Source: Zeugodacus cucurbitae (Eukaryota > Arthropoda > Insecta > Diptera > Tephritidae). Taken from it: a stretch of 64,000 nt of DNA. Below, piece after piece: positions 34,992 through 46,165 of the stretch (position 1 is the stretch's first letter; each line of letters opens with the position of its first letter). Where the stretch lies: assembly GCF_028554725.1 (NCBI RefSeq), contig NC_071670.1:38124001-38188000 (forward strand), given 5' to 3'. The translations under genes were made by a program, and so were the position numbers. Below the pieces are notes generated by a model that made no database searches, was not told the origin of the DNA, and saw only the letters and a program-made list of their open reading frames with translations.

Positions 34992-35523
34992 TTTAACAAA
35001 TATATATTGGAAATCGGTAAATATTAAATAATTTCGTTGATGCTACAAAGCAGCAAAATTTCTATTGTTTTGACGACTGACAGCACACCGAAAGCAGCAG
35101 GAATTTCCAAATGATTGATTGTACTGTCATAATCAGCTGTTCCATTGTTGTCAGTCAAATGATTGAAGAGCGGTCATTCAAGAGCGAGTTCAGTTAATTA
35201 GTGGGAAATTTAAATTTCTAGTCCCAATCGGAAAAATGCAGTGATTGGATTTAATTCCAGTCGTTTACACACCTCCTTATCGATTACCGTAGGTCGATCC
35301 CTAGTAATCGATATACAAGTTAGATATACGATAATTTTTAGTTGTTGCTGTTATCTAGCCCTGATTGAACTGGCAAACATAAATTCATTGTGTCATCTAA
35401 CGGAAAGCCCAGGAAACGAGCTTTTGCGACAGGGTTGGGCTAAAATGAAAAGGGTGTTAGATAGAGTTAGTTGGGCATGTAAAGAGGTGATTACTGTTAT
35501 GCGAGAACTCTTTCTCTTCTTCT
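34992..35523. promoter_or_regulatory. ND-24 upstream region with DRE-like sites
   Basis: 532 bp between ND-24's start and the LINE. TATCGATT lies at 35278-35285 and AATCGATA at 35307-35314, about 290-320 bp upstream of the ND-24 start codon. Function is inferred. Confidence 0.4.
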
Positions 35524-38500
35524 TCTTAACTGGCGTAGAAACCGCTTACGCGGTTATAGCCGAGTCCACAACAGTGCGCCACGCATCTCTCCTTTTGGCG
35601 GTTTGGCGCCAATTGGTAATACCAAGTGAAGACAGGTCCTTCTCCACCTGGTCCTTCCACCGGAATGGAGGTCTCCCTCTTCCTCGGCTTCCACCAGCGG
35701 GTACTGCATCGAAAACTTTCAGAGCTGGGGCACTTTCATCCACTCGAACAACATGACCCAGCCAGCGTAGCCGCTGTCTTTTTATTCGCTGGACTATGTC
35801 TATGTCGTCGAACAACACATACAGCTCATCATTCCATCTTCTGCGGTATTCGCCGTTGCCAATGTTTAAGGGACCGTAAATCTTCCGCAAAACCTTTCTC
35901 TCGAAAACTCCTAGTGCCGTCTCATCGGATGTTGACACCGTCCACGCTTCTGCACCATAAAGTAGGACGGGAATGATGAGGGACTTGTAGAGTTTAGTTT
36001 TTGTTCGTCGAGAGAGGACTTTACTTTTCAATTGCCTACTCAGTCCATAGTAGCACCTGTTGGCAAGAGTGATTCTGCGTTGGATTTCAAGGCTGACATT
36101 ATTATCGGTGTTAATGTTGGTTCCTAGGTATACGAAATTATCTACAACTTCAAAGTTATGACTGTCAACAGTGACGTGGGAGCCAAGACGCGAATGCGCT
36201 GACTGTTTGTTTGATGACAGGAGATATTTCGTCTTGTCCTCGTTCACCACCAGACCCATTCGCTTCGCTTCCTTATCCAGGCGGGAAAAAGCAGAACTAA
36301 CGGCGCGGGTGTTGTTTCCGATGATATCAATATCATCGGCGTACGCCAGGAGCTGTACACTCTTGTAGAAGATTGTACCTTCTCTATTTAGCTCTGCAGC
36401 TCTTATAATTTTCTCCAGCATCAAGTTAAAGAAGTCGCACGATAGCGAGTCACCTTGTCTGAAACCTCGTTTGGTATCGAACGGCTCGGAGAGGTCCTTC
36501 CCGATCCTGACGGAGCTTTTGGTGTTGCTCAACGTCAACTTACACAGCCGTATTAGTTTTGCGGGGATACCAAATTCAGACATCGCGGCATAAAGGCAGC
36601 TCCTTTTCGTGCTGTCGAAAGCAGCTTTAAAGTCGACAAATAGATGGTGTGTGTCGATCCTTTTTTCACGGGTCTTCTCCAAGATTTGGCGCATGGTGAA
36701 TATTTGGTCAGTTGTTGATTTTCCAGGTCTAAAGCCACACTGATAAGGTCCAATCAGTTTGTTGACGGTGGGCTTTAGTCTTTCACACAGTACGCTCGAT
36801 AGAACCTTATAAGCGATGTTAAGGAGGCTTATCCCACGATAGTTGGCGCAGATTGTGGGGTCTCCCTTTTTGTGGATTGGGCAGAGTACACTGAGATTCC
36901 AATCGTCGGGCATGCTTTCTTCCGACCATATTTCGCAAAGAAGCTGATGCATGCACCTTATCAGCTCTTCGCCGCCGTATTTGAATAGCTCGGCCGGCAA
37001 TCCATCGGCCCCCGCCGCCTTGTTGTTCTTCAAGCGGGTAATTGCTATTCTAATTTCTTCACGGTCGGGCAATGGAACATCTGTTCCATCGTCGTCGATT
37101 GGGGAATCGGGTTCGCCATCTCCTGGTGTTGTACTTTCACTGCCATTCAGCAGGCTGGAGAAGTGTTCCCTCCACAAGCACAGTATACTCTGGTCATCAA
37201 CCACTAGATCACCGCTGGGGGTCCTACAGGAGTGTGCTCCGGTCTTGAAACCTTCAGTTAGTCGCCGGATCTTTTCGTAAAATTTTCGAGCATTACCCCT
37301 GTCGGCCAGCTTGTCAAGCTCGTCATACTCACGCATTTCTGCCTCTTTCTTTCTTTTTCTGCAAATGCGTCTCGCTTCCCTCTTCAGCTCTCGGTATCTT
37401 TCCCATCCCGCTCGTGTTGCGGTCGATCGCAACATTGCGAGGTAGGCAGTCTGTTTTCTCTCCACTGCGAGACGACAATCCTCATCATACCAGCTGTTTT
37501 TTTGGCTTTTCCGAAAGCCAATGGTTTCGGTTGCAGCTGTACGTAAGGAGTTTGATATGCCGTCCCACAGCTCCCTTATACCGAGATGCTGATGAGTGCT
37601 CTCAGAGAGCAGGAGTGCAAGTCGAGTAGAAAATCGTTCGGCTGTCGGTTGTGATTGCAGCTTCTCGATGTCGAACCTTCCTTGTGTTTGTTGACGTGTG
37701 CGCTTTTCTACACAGAGGCGGGTGCGTATCTTAGCTGCTACAAGATAGTGGTCCGAGTCGATGTTGGGACCACGAAGCGTACGCACATCAAAAACACTGG
37801 AGACATGTCGTCCATCTATCACAACATGATCGATCTGGTTGCGAGTGATTCGATCCGGGGACAGCCAAGTAGCTTGATGGATTTTCTTATGCTGGAATCT
37901 AGTGCTACAGATGACCATATTTCGGGCCCCGGCGAAGTCGATCAGCCTCAGACCGTTTGGTGATGTTTCGTCATGGAGGCTGAATTTTCCGACTGTTGTG
38001 CCAAAGACACCTTCTTTACCCACCCTAGCGTTGAAATCGCCAAGCACGATTTTGACATCGTGGCGGGGGCAGCGCTCATAGGTACGTTCTAGGCGCTCAT
38101 AGAAGGTATCTTTGGTCACATCGTCCTTCTCTTCCGTCGGGGCGTGGGCGCAAATCAGCGATATGTTGAAGAACCTCGCTTTGATGCGGATTGTGGCTAG
38201 ACGTTCATCCACCGGAGTGAATGCCAGGACTCGACGACGGAGTCTCTCTCCCACCACGAATCCCACACCGAATTTGCGCTCCTTTATATGGCCGCTGTAG
38301 TAGATGTCACAAGGACCCACCTTCTTCCGTCCTTGTCCCGTCCATCGCATTTCTTGGATTGCGGTGATGTCAGCCTTTACTCTTACGAGGACATCAACCA
38401 GCTGGGCAGAGGCACCTTCCCAATTAAGGGTCCGGACATTCCAGGTGCATGCCCTTAAATCATAGTCCTTTATACGTTTGCCGTGGTCGTCATCAAAAGG

Positions 38501-38785
38501 GGGGTTTCTCATCCGAGGCCTGTGTTTCTTATTCACTGGTTATTCGTTTTTATGTGGTGGGTCCCAAGCCCTACGCACAACCGCATAAGCGGGATTCGCC
38601 TTCTCACTTTAGCTCGCTTCCAGACGGGTGTCTGTTGGCTACCCAGAGGATACTTGGTCTAAGACCGGAAGTTGTGAGCTGCTTGAGCCACATGTAAAAG
38701 AATCGTTCCTGGCCACTCCCAAGTGAATGGCAGTCAGAAACTTTCCTCACTTACGTGAACTTCTACATATGACTCCATCCTCCAT
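35524..38785 (-). mobile_element. Full-length RTE-clade non-LTR retrotransposon
   Basis: The 3.26-kb element runs on the minus strand: a 5' UTR of about 250 bp, one long coding region, a very short 3' UTR and a 3' end made of AAG triplets (35524-35527 and the adjacent TCTTCTTCTTCTT). Short repeat tails instead of poly(A) are typical of RTE elements. A 12-bp direct repeat, CGAGAACTCTTT, occurs at 35512-35523 and again at 38786-38797, fitting a target-site duplication. Ends were set from this repeat. Confidence 0.85.
35546..38536 (-). CDS. RTE endonuclease / reverse transcriptase, intact
   Basis: One uninterrupted reading frame of 996 residues. The N-terminal apurinic-like endonuclease shows TWNVRTLN, IQEMRWTG, LGDFNARVG and SDHYLV. 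A helical linker follows, then the reverse transcriptase: HKKGDPTICANYRGISLLN, VDFKAAFDS, RQGDSLSCDFFN, and the catalytic LLAYADDIDIIG. The C-terminal region has LKSKVLSRRTKTKLYKSLI and RLRWLGHVVR. It has no RNase H and no gag-like first ORF, as expected for RTE. In fly annotations such copies are often labelled craniofacial-development-protein-2-like because of the endonuclease. The intact frame suggests recent insertion. Confidence 0.93.
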   Translation of the reverse strand: MNKKHRPRMRNPPFDDDHGKRIKDYDLRACTWNVRTLNWEGASAQLVDVLVRVKADITAIQEMRWTGQGRKKVGPCDIYYSGHIKERKFGVGFVVGERLRRRVLAFTPVDERLATIRIKARFFNISLICAHAPTEEKDDVTKDTFYERLERTYERCPRHDVKIVLGDFNARVGKEGVFGTTVGKFSLHDETSPNGLRLIDFAGARNMVICSTRFQHKKIHQATWLSPDRITRNQIDHVVIDGRHVSSVFDVRTLRGPNIDSDHYLVAAKIRTRLCVEKRTRQQTQGRFDIEKLQSQPTAERFSTRLALLLSESTHQHLGIRELWDGISNSLRTAATETIGFRKSQKNSWYDEDCRLAVERKQTAYLAMLRSTATRAGWERYRELKREARRICRKRKKEAEMREYDELDKLADRGNARKFYEKIRRLTEGFKTGAHSCRTPSGDLVVDDQSILCLWREHFSSLLNGSESTTPGDGEPDSPIDDDGTDVPLPDREEIRIAITRLKNNKAAGADGLPAELFKYGGEELIRCMHQLLCEIWSEESMPDDWNLSVLCPIHKKGDPTICANYRGISLLNIAYKVLSSVLCERLKPTVNKLIGPYQCGFRPGKSTTDQIFTMRQILEKTREKRIDTHHLFVDFKAAFDSTKRSCLYAAMSEFGIPAKLIRLCKLTLSNTKSSVRIGKDLSEPFDTKRGFRQGDSLSCDFFNLMLEKIIRAAELNREGTIFYKSVQLLAYADDIDIIGNNTRAVSSAFSRLDKEAKRMGLVVNEDKTKYLLSSNKQSAHSRLGSHVTVDSHNFEVVDNFVYLGTNINTDNNVSLEIQRRITLANRCYYGLSRQLKSKVLSRRTKTKLYKSLIIPVLLYGAEAWTVSTSDETALGVFERKVLRKIYGPLNIGNGEYRRRWNDELYVLFDDIDIVQRIKRQRLRWLGHVVRVDESAPALKVFDAVPAGGSRGRGRPPFRWKDQVEKDLSSLGITNWRQTAKRRDAWRTVVDSAITA

Positions 38786-38797
38786 CGAGAACTCTTT

Positions 38798-41411
38798 GCA
38801 TGCGGGATATATGTTAGGTATATGGGGTCCAGTCTGGAGTAGGAGTTTAATCTACTACAGTATTCAGAATGAAGTTGTGCGAAGGTCCCTCTAGTTCCGT
38901 GAGACAACACCAGTAAATATAACATATGCACCTAACTTTATTAAAAAAATTTCCTATAAATTCGTTGATTATCACTATAGAGGAAATCATAACAATATAA
39001 AAACTCAATAAAGCTTCTCTCAAGGCCATCTGTCAATTTAGCCATGTACGTGTGATTCTTCATAATTTTCTTACATGTATGTGCGTTAGTTTCCATAATA
39101 ATTCTTTCAATGTGTTAGAGTTTTGGATATCTGGGACTTGCTAGATATGTTGATAGTCCACGCCTTATGAATTATAGCCCCGTACGTAAGAAACTCTTGA
39201 AACTGTTCTCTAGAAACTAATAGTGCATAGTGTGTCCAGAGTTCGCTTGAGATACCTGAAAGGGTACGTAACTTATGGAATCTCCCATAAAGATCACCTT
39301 GAATATATTTGATGAACCACAGCACAGCTGGCCATTTGGAATCGTATCTTTGTATGGCAGTACACAAAAAAGCTAAAACATCCTCGTGTTCTTTTTTCGC
39401 AAACATGTCACGAATGGTAACATTAAGTGGAAAAGCTTTGTGATTCATCTTCAGTTAACTAGCAATAACCGAGAACAAAGAAAAGTGCTTACGCCCATTT
39501 TAACTACTTGTACTATAGTATAAGTACGTGCAGGAGTGCTTGAAGGCTTGTCAAGGTTAGTAAGCCAAATATAAATCACCGTAGTCTGTCTACATATCAA
39601 TGCGATCTGCCTCGAAATAAAAAAAGTTTCATACAATCATATATGCACGTACAACTGCGAGACAGCAAGTTCTTTTGATGGTTAATCAACTGAAAGCCTT
39701 CATGTTTAAATAATTATTTATTATTTCTTAATTTTCCTTTGGACAGCCCTTAGTACGATTGATTCTACGATCTAGCCAATTTTAAATTTGTTACAACTCT
39801 ACAGGGGTGCTTAAGTTCCTGGAATATGTGTATTTGTTTTCTGCTGGACATAGGTGGTTTTTGGAAAAAGGAAGTCAGACTTGAAATGAACAATAACGCA
39901 TTTCTGCTTCATACTGATCAAATCCACTAGGTTTTCTTACAGATACATTTTATCTGTTTCTAGTCATCGGATGGACGTTCAATCAGTTTCCCATCGTTCA
40001 GAAGCTTTTCCCGCAATGACACATTCCTGAGGTCTCTCATTCTTTTTGACGAAAGAGAGGTTGAGTTATTCGACCATCGAGCTTAGCAGTGATTATCTAA
40101 TTCCCATGTACGGCCTATCCATCTTATAAAGACCTCGAAGATATTTTCTTTCCGCGACGTATAGTGGTGGTTGTGGAGGTATAAAATATTCAATTAATAA
40201 TTTTGGGGAATATTGACACATTTTAAGTGCTGGGGCCTTTGATTATCCGAAGCGACCTCGATTGCCGTGTCTTCTACGATTTGACGTTTCACGAGTATCA
40301 GCGGATAGAAGTAACGAAATTAGGGCATCAATATACAGTGAACTCCGCATAAGTGCCCCCCGTTTAAGTGTCGGAGGATATAGCCGGGTGGACCTATATA
40401 GCAGAAACGCTGAAAAAAAAACAGCAATAACCCGTGGACGACATACGCTAGCCTCCAAATATCAAAAGAATGCCAATTGTGTATATTTTGTATGGAAATT
40501 TATTTGTGAGTGAACTTCGAGCAGACGTTCCTCGAACTAGCATATTACTGGAAGACATTCTTGTACAAATGCGGCTAAGTGACACAAATTACGAGTACAT
40601 ATAACATTACTGCGCCACCAAGCTCAGACACATACCTACATATGTCTGTATGTGAATGAACGAACTCGCATGCGGATTGTGAACGCGTCCATGTACGTGC
40701 TTATTTTATCAATTAACGCAAAAATCGAACAGCAAACCTACTCGAGGCGCTGGAGAATTGTAAAAGCCGCTACAAAGAATTTAGCATACTCACGGTGTGT
40801 GTAAGCAACAGAGACGCAGCACGTCTACGCGAATACAAAATATTGAATTAGATTAACGTTTGAAACGTGCGTATAAATTGACCGTTATCAGCGAATTAAT
40901 TTTAAGATCGATTCAGCCGCCAATATGTGTACGAACAGTGGCTTGTGCCGAGCCGACACTTCGGATACGTGCATACAACATACCACTGTGTTTGGCTTTA
41001 TGAGCAGTAATAACCAAGCCAAAGAATGACAAAGAAACAAGTGCTGCAAAGAAAGCGACACAAGCGTTATACCTACAATGTACTCGTGCCTTAAATTTGC
41101 TTTACTTGGTCTCATAGGTGTCTCTTGGTGTGTTGTTGGCCGTTGAGCAAGCCCGTAAGCACGCTTTGGCGACTCTCTATTTACACATGTATCGCTCTCT
41201 CTTGACTTACATACAGTACACCAGTATGGCTTGAAAGAAATTCTTGCATTGGACACTGTTGATGCGCTTTCGACCATTACAGTAGTGCGTATGTGTGTGT
41301 TCCATGTTGAGCGATCGGCGCGCTCTAAGCGTGTTGAACGGCTTGTTGGGTTGGGTTTGGTCAGTGGCGGCAGACAGGCTTTGCGCTTCCCAATATCACA
41401 GTTTGATTGCA
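38798..41411. other. Gene-poor region after the LINE
   Basis: 2.6 kb with no gene I recognise. A 113-codon open frame on the minus strand (39107-39448) is the longest candidate and resembles nothing I know; it has no clear splice or family signal. A CAGTG-starting, TA-preceded motif near 40334 resembles one end of a pogo-like element, with no partner end seen. GC content rises from about 40880 toward 41460, as expected near a promoter. Confidence 0.45.
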
Positions 41412-41593
41412 TATTTTCGATTTAGTTGCGTTCAGCGTTCAAAAGTGGCGTGTACACCGTGTGCGTTGCGGCGAAAAGAAAAATTCGGAAAGTGAAATTT
41501 ACAAGGAAACTAATTTCGTTAAACCTTAACACGACACATTGGTCAAAAGTCGTTTTTTGTAACGATTTTCAAAATTGTGCATATATTTTGGAA
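41412..41593 (+). promoter_or_regulatory. Candidate promoter and non-coding first exon of the 52.2-kb gene
   Basis: Local GC-rich stretch in an otherwise AT-rich region. A TTCAGC initiator-like motif lies near 41431. About 160 bases later there is a strong donor, TTGGAA|GTAAGT, near 41591-41596. The gene whose ATG is at 52193 begins 19 bases after a splice acceptor (52173), so it must have an upstream non-coding exon, and this is the best candidate I see. Inference only. Confidence 0.3.
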
Positions 41594-42323
41594 GTAAGTG
41601 CATGAGTGTAGGACATAAAACAAGAGTCTACTGTTGAAGGCAGCTAAAGCGAGCAAATATCGAGTTTAAATAACTAAATTTAGTTTAAGAAATAATAAAT
41701 TTTAAAAAATATTTTTTTCAAGAAATTTAAAAATTTTGATACATTTTTCAAAAGTGTATATATTTTTCAAAATTTTATTTTTTTTGTAATTTTCAACACA
41801 CTTTTAAAATAATTTCTCGCTCATTGTTTGCATTTTCTTGTCTATCGCTTTTGTGTTCGGCCGCTGCTGGCAACTTGTTGTGTTGCAGTCATGGCTGATT
41901 AGTTGTGCCTTGTCCACAAGTTTGTCTCGACTCACCTACTTTCCGAGTTAATTTGCATACAGTTTCAAGAGTGGCTCACACAGTTCTTTGACATCTTTTA
42001 TTTTGTTTTAAATTGTTATTTATATACGGTGCGCTGTGAAAGTGGCTTGTATTTTGCATATCTATATATTTCTATCTTTTTTCGAAGTTATTGGTAAATT
42101 AGAAAATGCATTGAAAATTATAAGTAGCGAAGGATAAGACACTTTTCAAATATTTAAAGTAGTTGTATTGTACTGCAAAACGGTTCCAACATCGTGCTTC
42201 AATTTCATCCAAAATATGTCCTTTACGAAGTCAAATTGATATAATCTGCTTTGAGGAGTCCTAAACTAGACCAAAATAACACTCTTGCGAGTATAATTCT
42301 GTAGAGATATTTAAAACTAAATA

Positions 42324-42492
42324 CAGTGGAACTTCTCTCGAATCACCATAATCCACAAAAAAACTTCGAGTTAGAGAGACTTCCGAGTTACAGAATGTAA
42401 TTTGTATGAATTTTGACTTCTTTTGCCAATTCAATAGTTCGAATTATGGAGAACTCCGAGTTAGAGCAGTTCGAGTTATGGAAGTTCAATTG
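42324..42492. mobile_element. Short pogo-like MITE (169 bp)
   Basis: Begins CAGTGGAACTTC and ends GAAGTTCAATTG, imperfect terminal inverted repeats (10 of 12 positions match). It is flanked by TA on both sides (42322-42323 and 42493-42494), the target of Tc1/mariner/pogo elements. The inside has repeated GAGTTA/CGAGTTA motifs in both halves and no coding capacity. Confidence 0.65.
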
Positions 42493-45400
42493 TATGTGTA
42501 AAATGCTAGATCAAAGTGTGATTAAAAAAATATTTTTTGTAGCCCAAAGTGGGCGTAATATCAAACCAATTTTGAATCGATCTACGGTTTCGGAACAAGG
42601 CACCTTGATACACTGCTAATATTCTCCTTGGACATATTCTGTTCATTTGATTTATTATTTATGTTCTAGTACCTTGTATATATACCCTATCTAGTGGTAA
42701 TAAATCAGTCAGACGTTATCATTAATGTTAGATAACGGTATATTCAGGGAATCACCTTTAAGCTTGGTACTGCAAAGATGAAGAGAGTTATGTAGGGTCG
42801 CTTGAAAGGAGATTGCAAAGATGAGCTTAATATTATGTGTGGTCTTTTTCTTAGCCGCATATAGTTCAATCAAGTTTTAATTGTATAACTCGGTACAACA
42901 TCGAGAATGTAATTTTTTCAAAGTTACTCGAGTAGCAGCACATAATGCGAACACTTTGCCGATTATGGTTACTATGTACTTTAACTCGAAGGATATCATT
43001 CAAAGTGTGAACTATTGAATATTAACTTTAAATAGCTTTCTATAGAACACTGATTTAGACTAGTGTTACATAGATCGATACTCTATAAACCACGGAAAAT
43101 GGCAAAAATTTGTAGTATTCGGTTTCAACCAATGTTGTTTGCTGGACCTAAAAACGTGGATGTCTAAAAACAAGAGAAAATTATGTAACGATGCCATAGT
43201 CACATATCCAACAAAATAATATTGTATGAGATTCCAGAAGTATTGGACCTTTAAGAGATTCAGATTGTTTGGTACATAGATAAAGTTTACAAGAATTGGG
43301 TTTGTAGACTGTTGCAGTCATTGGCTGAAAAAATCATGATCCGTTCCGGCACTGACAGCCGTGGCAACTATTCTACAAAGACTAACAACTTCTCGGTTTT
43401 TGATTTACTCTTATTACAGAGGTTCTTTTTAAAATATTGCAAAAATAATTTTTTTTAAAGATCATTGTCAATATTGGATCTCCCATATACTTAAAAGTGT
43501 TCCCTTTGGAATACATCATCTTGTGATGACTCAGTAACCTAAGTTTGTGGCAGAAGGATAGTTTTTTTCGGACCACCAGAGATATGCTGTAGCTCTCTGT
43601 ACGCAACCAACCTCGTAGACTGAATTAGACAGTTAGAAGGAGTACTAGGATTTCATTTCATACATACGAATATCGGAACTAATTCTTTTGAAATTAAATT
43701 TGTTCAGAATTTGAGTGTACCGTTACATTATCATCCAGAAAATAGACTGGATGCCAGCAGAAGCTATGACTTTTCTTCTAAAACTCTACAATTATGCCTA
43801 CTCCTTCATGTGGTCTGTCTTTTACGTTTAAGTAATGCTCGAGTAATTCATTAATTATGAAATTATAATTATATATGCAAATTGATAATCTCAATTTTGG
43901 TTTGCATTCTCCCACTACATTTCATTTACAACTTTCGCTATCATTTTTACATATGTGAGTGCATATGATTGTGTGAACTGACATATGTATATACGAGCAC
44001 ACACCTGCCCTGTAGGAATCGCCAGTAAAAAGTTCAATCAGAATAATTTTGTGGATATATTTTTGTATTATATAATATACCAAAATTAAGATATTCCGAA
44101 ATTAAATTATAAATTTAATGATATTTATTATAGTTACCGTTATTATGCTATGTGTGAGAGGATCGTAAAACAAATATTTTTTGTTTTGGAAACATTTTGT
44201 AGAAAATATGTAGTTATTTGTGCTTTCTACACGCTACACCGGGTGGGTTGTTAGCCCACGAGTTGAGCTTGTCACACTTAAGAGAAATTTCTCTTCCACA
44301 CTTACAAAGATGCTTATATAATCGTCGCGAGCATTTCACTGCAAATATGTATGTGACGCCATAATCATTTTGAATTTTTAGTTGCGTTGTTGTTGTTGGC
44401 ATACAATTTATGCATTATCATAACGGAACTGTAATATTATTCATACTTGCTAATGGGTACACACACAGTCACTCATACACTCACACATGCTTAGCAATCC
44501 GCCTATACACGCAGAGTTGCCGCAAAAAAAAAGAAAATGTTGAAGCAGAAAGAAACTAGATGACGAAGAAGCGTTGTTGTTGCGCTGCCGAAACGCTAAC
44601 AAATTACTTTTGCTCATTAAAAATTCACTTTCAAGGATGACAACTTAGCTTGCACACGTACACGCACACACATGTACATGCATTCCCACACATATGTTGT
44701 ATGTATATGTATGTAATCGTTTGGATGTAAGTATTGCGTGCACTTGTGAATTATTGAAGCGGTCTAACAGGCGTTGCAGCGTGTATGCGCCTGTGTTTGT
44801 CTTGTGTTGCTGACGCTGTTATGTAATAGTACAAAATTATATTTAAACCGTCAACAAGATTGGTGCGGTCATAAGTAACGTCAACGGCATCCTCATTAGC
44901 ATCACCGGCAGCGGCAGCAGCAGTAGCAAGATTCAGCTTCAGCTTCAACACTCGTGTAAGGACCGGATATGCGGCTGTCATGCAAATGGTTTACACACAC
45001 ACGCACGCTCATTTTGGTAGTGTGCGTACGTGACTTCCCGCCTAATTTAGTTCGGCTATTAACCCACTATGTGAAAGCGGTCGATATTGCTAAGAATGTG
45101 TTTTAGCACCTCAAAATTGCAGTTGTTGAGGTAATCACACATAAATATGACGGTCAGAGCCGAGTTAGTTGGGAGCGTGCCTCTTTCTGGATTACTGGTT
45201 TGTAACTCGGCTACTGAACCCCTTAAAGGCTTACAACAACCGAGAAAGTTCCATACAAAAGTTCGACTTTTGATTAAGAATTTCTGATTAAGTGATTATG
45301 CCAAACTGATTTTCTGTGTTCTTTTATTTACTTTATTGGGAGTTCATACTTAACATCCAAAAACGAAATTTAAACCTAGCTCATAAATTGTACCGATCCT

Positions 45401-45785
45401 CACTACATTGGTTCATTGGGCATACACGATTTCAGGGGCTCATGCATGCATCAGTGACTGCTAACTTGTGATTAACTATATTTAAAACTCTGAAATTGGA
45501 ATATTTTCTTTTGTGTGTTGGTGTTGCTGACTTCACTTTTCCAACTATCTTCATGTATGGAAATTTCTGAGAAGTTTGTAGGCACTTGCATACTCGGTGT
45601 TACTTAAAAACTATTTAATTGGAATTGTTTTTTTTAATAAATTCGATAAAGTTTGGAAGTAAACAGTTAACATATTGCTTTTGGAATTTTGAGGTTTTAA
45701 ACTTTCTACTACTACCTACAGGTATTTTAAGCCTAATATAACATAAATACTGTTATTCTAGACTATCGGCAATCATTGTCTTACC

Positions 45786-46165
45786 TTTAAGCTTATTTTT
45801 GTTATAATAAAAGTTTTTTCATGTTCTAAGCTTTCAGAGATTCTCTATTATGAAAGCGATCACCCAGAAATAAAGCAGACCTTCAAGCTTATTTTTTCTA
45901 TAATAAAAGCTTTTTCAGACGTTCTGAGCTTTAAGAAATTCTATATCATGAAAGTGATCACCCAGATATTAAAAATACTTTCAACCTTATTTGTGCTTTA
46001 AAAAAGCTTTTAATGTAATTGTTCAGATACTCTAAGAAAGCTTTAAGCTTACGGGATAATTTATTTTCTGAATATTATGAAAGCCATTACCTTGAAAAAA
46101 AAGCTTTTAAAAAGCTTCTTACAAATCTGTTATACAGAGCTTAAACCCAAAAGAGCTTTAATAAA
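45786..46165. repeat. Degenerate tandem repeat, period about 97 bp
   Basis: Three to four diverged copies starting near 45786, 45882, 45979 and 46080. Shared blocks in order: TTTAAGCTTATTTTT, ATAATAAAAG, TTCTGAGCTTT, TCTATTATGAAAG, and GATCACCCAGA. AAGCTT recurs many times. No coding potential. Confidence 0.65.

Noticed and set aside
35600..38300. Several plus-strand open frames of 60-170 codons
   Set aside because: They are antisense shadows of the intact RTE coding region.
40334..40400. Possible second pogo-like MITE starting TA-CAGTGAACTCCGC
   Set aside because: Only one end is recognisable; no inverted partner or second TA found nearby.
40888..41412. 174-codon open frame on the minus strand
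   Set aside because: Lies in the locally GC-rich, promoter-like stretch, has no domain or splice context and a composition unlike a protein; probably chance.
44751..44981. 76-codon minus-strand frame with an Ala run
   Set aside because: Generated by GCAGCAGC-type triplets in a non-coding region; no conserved motif visible.
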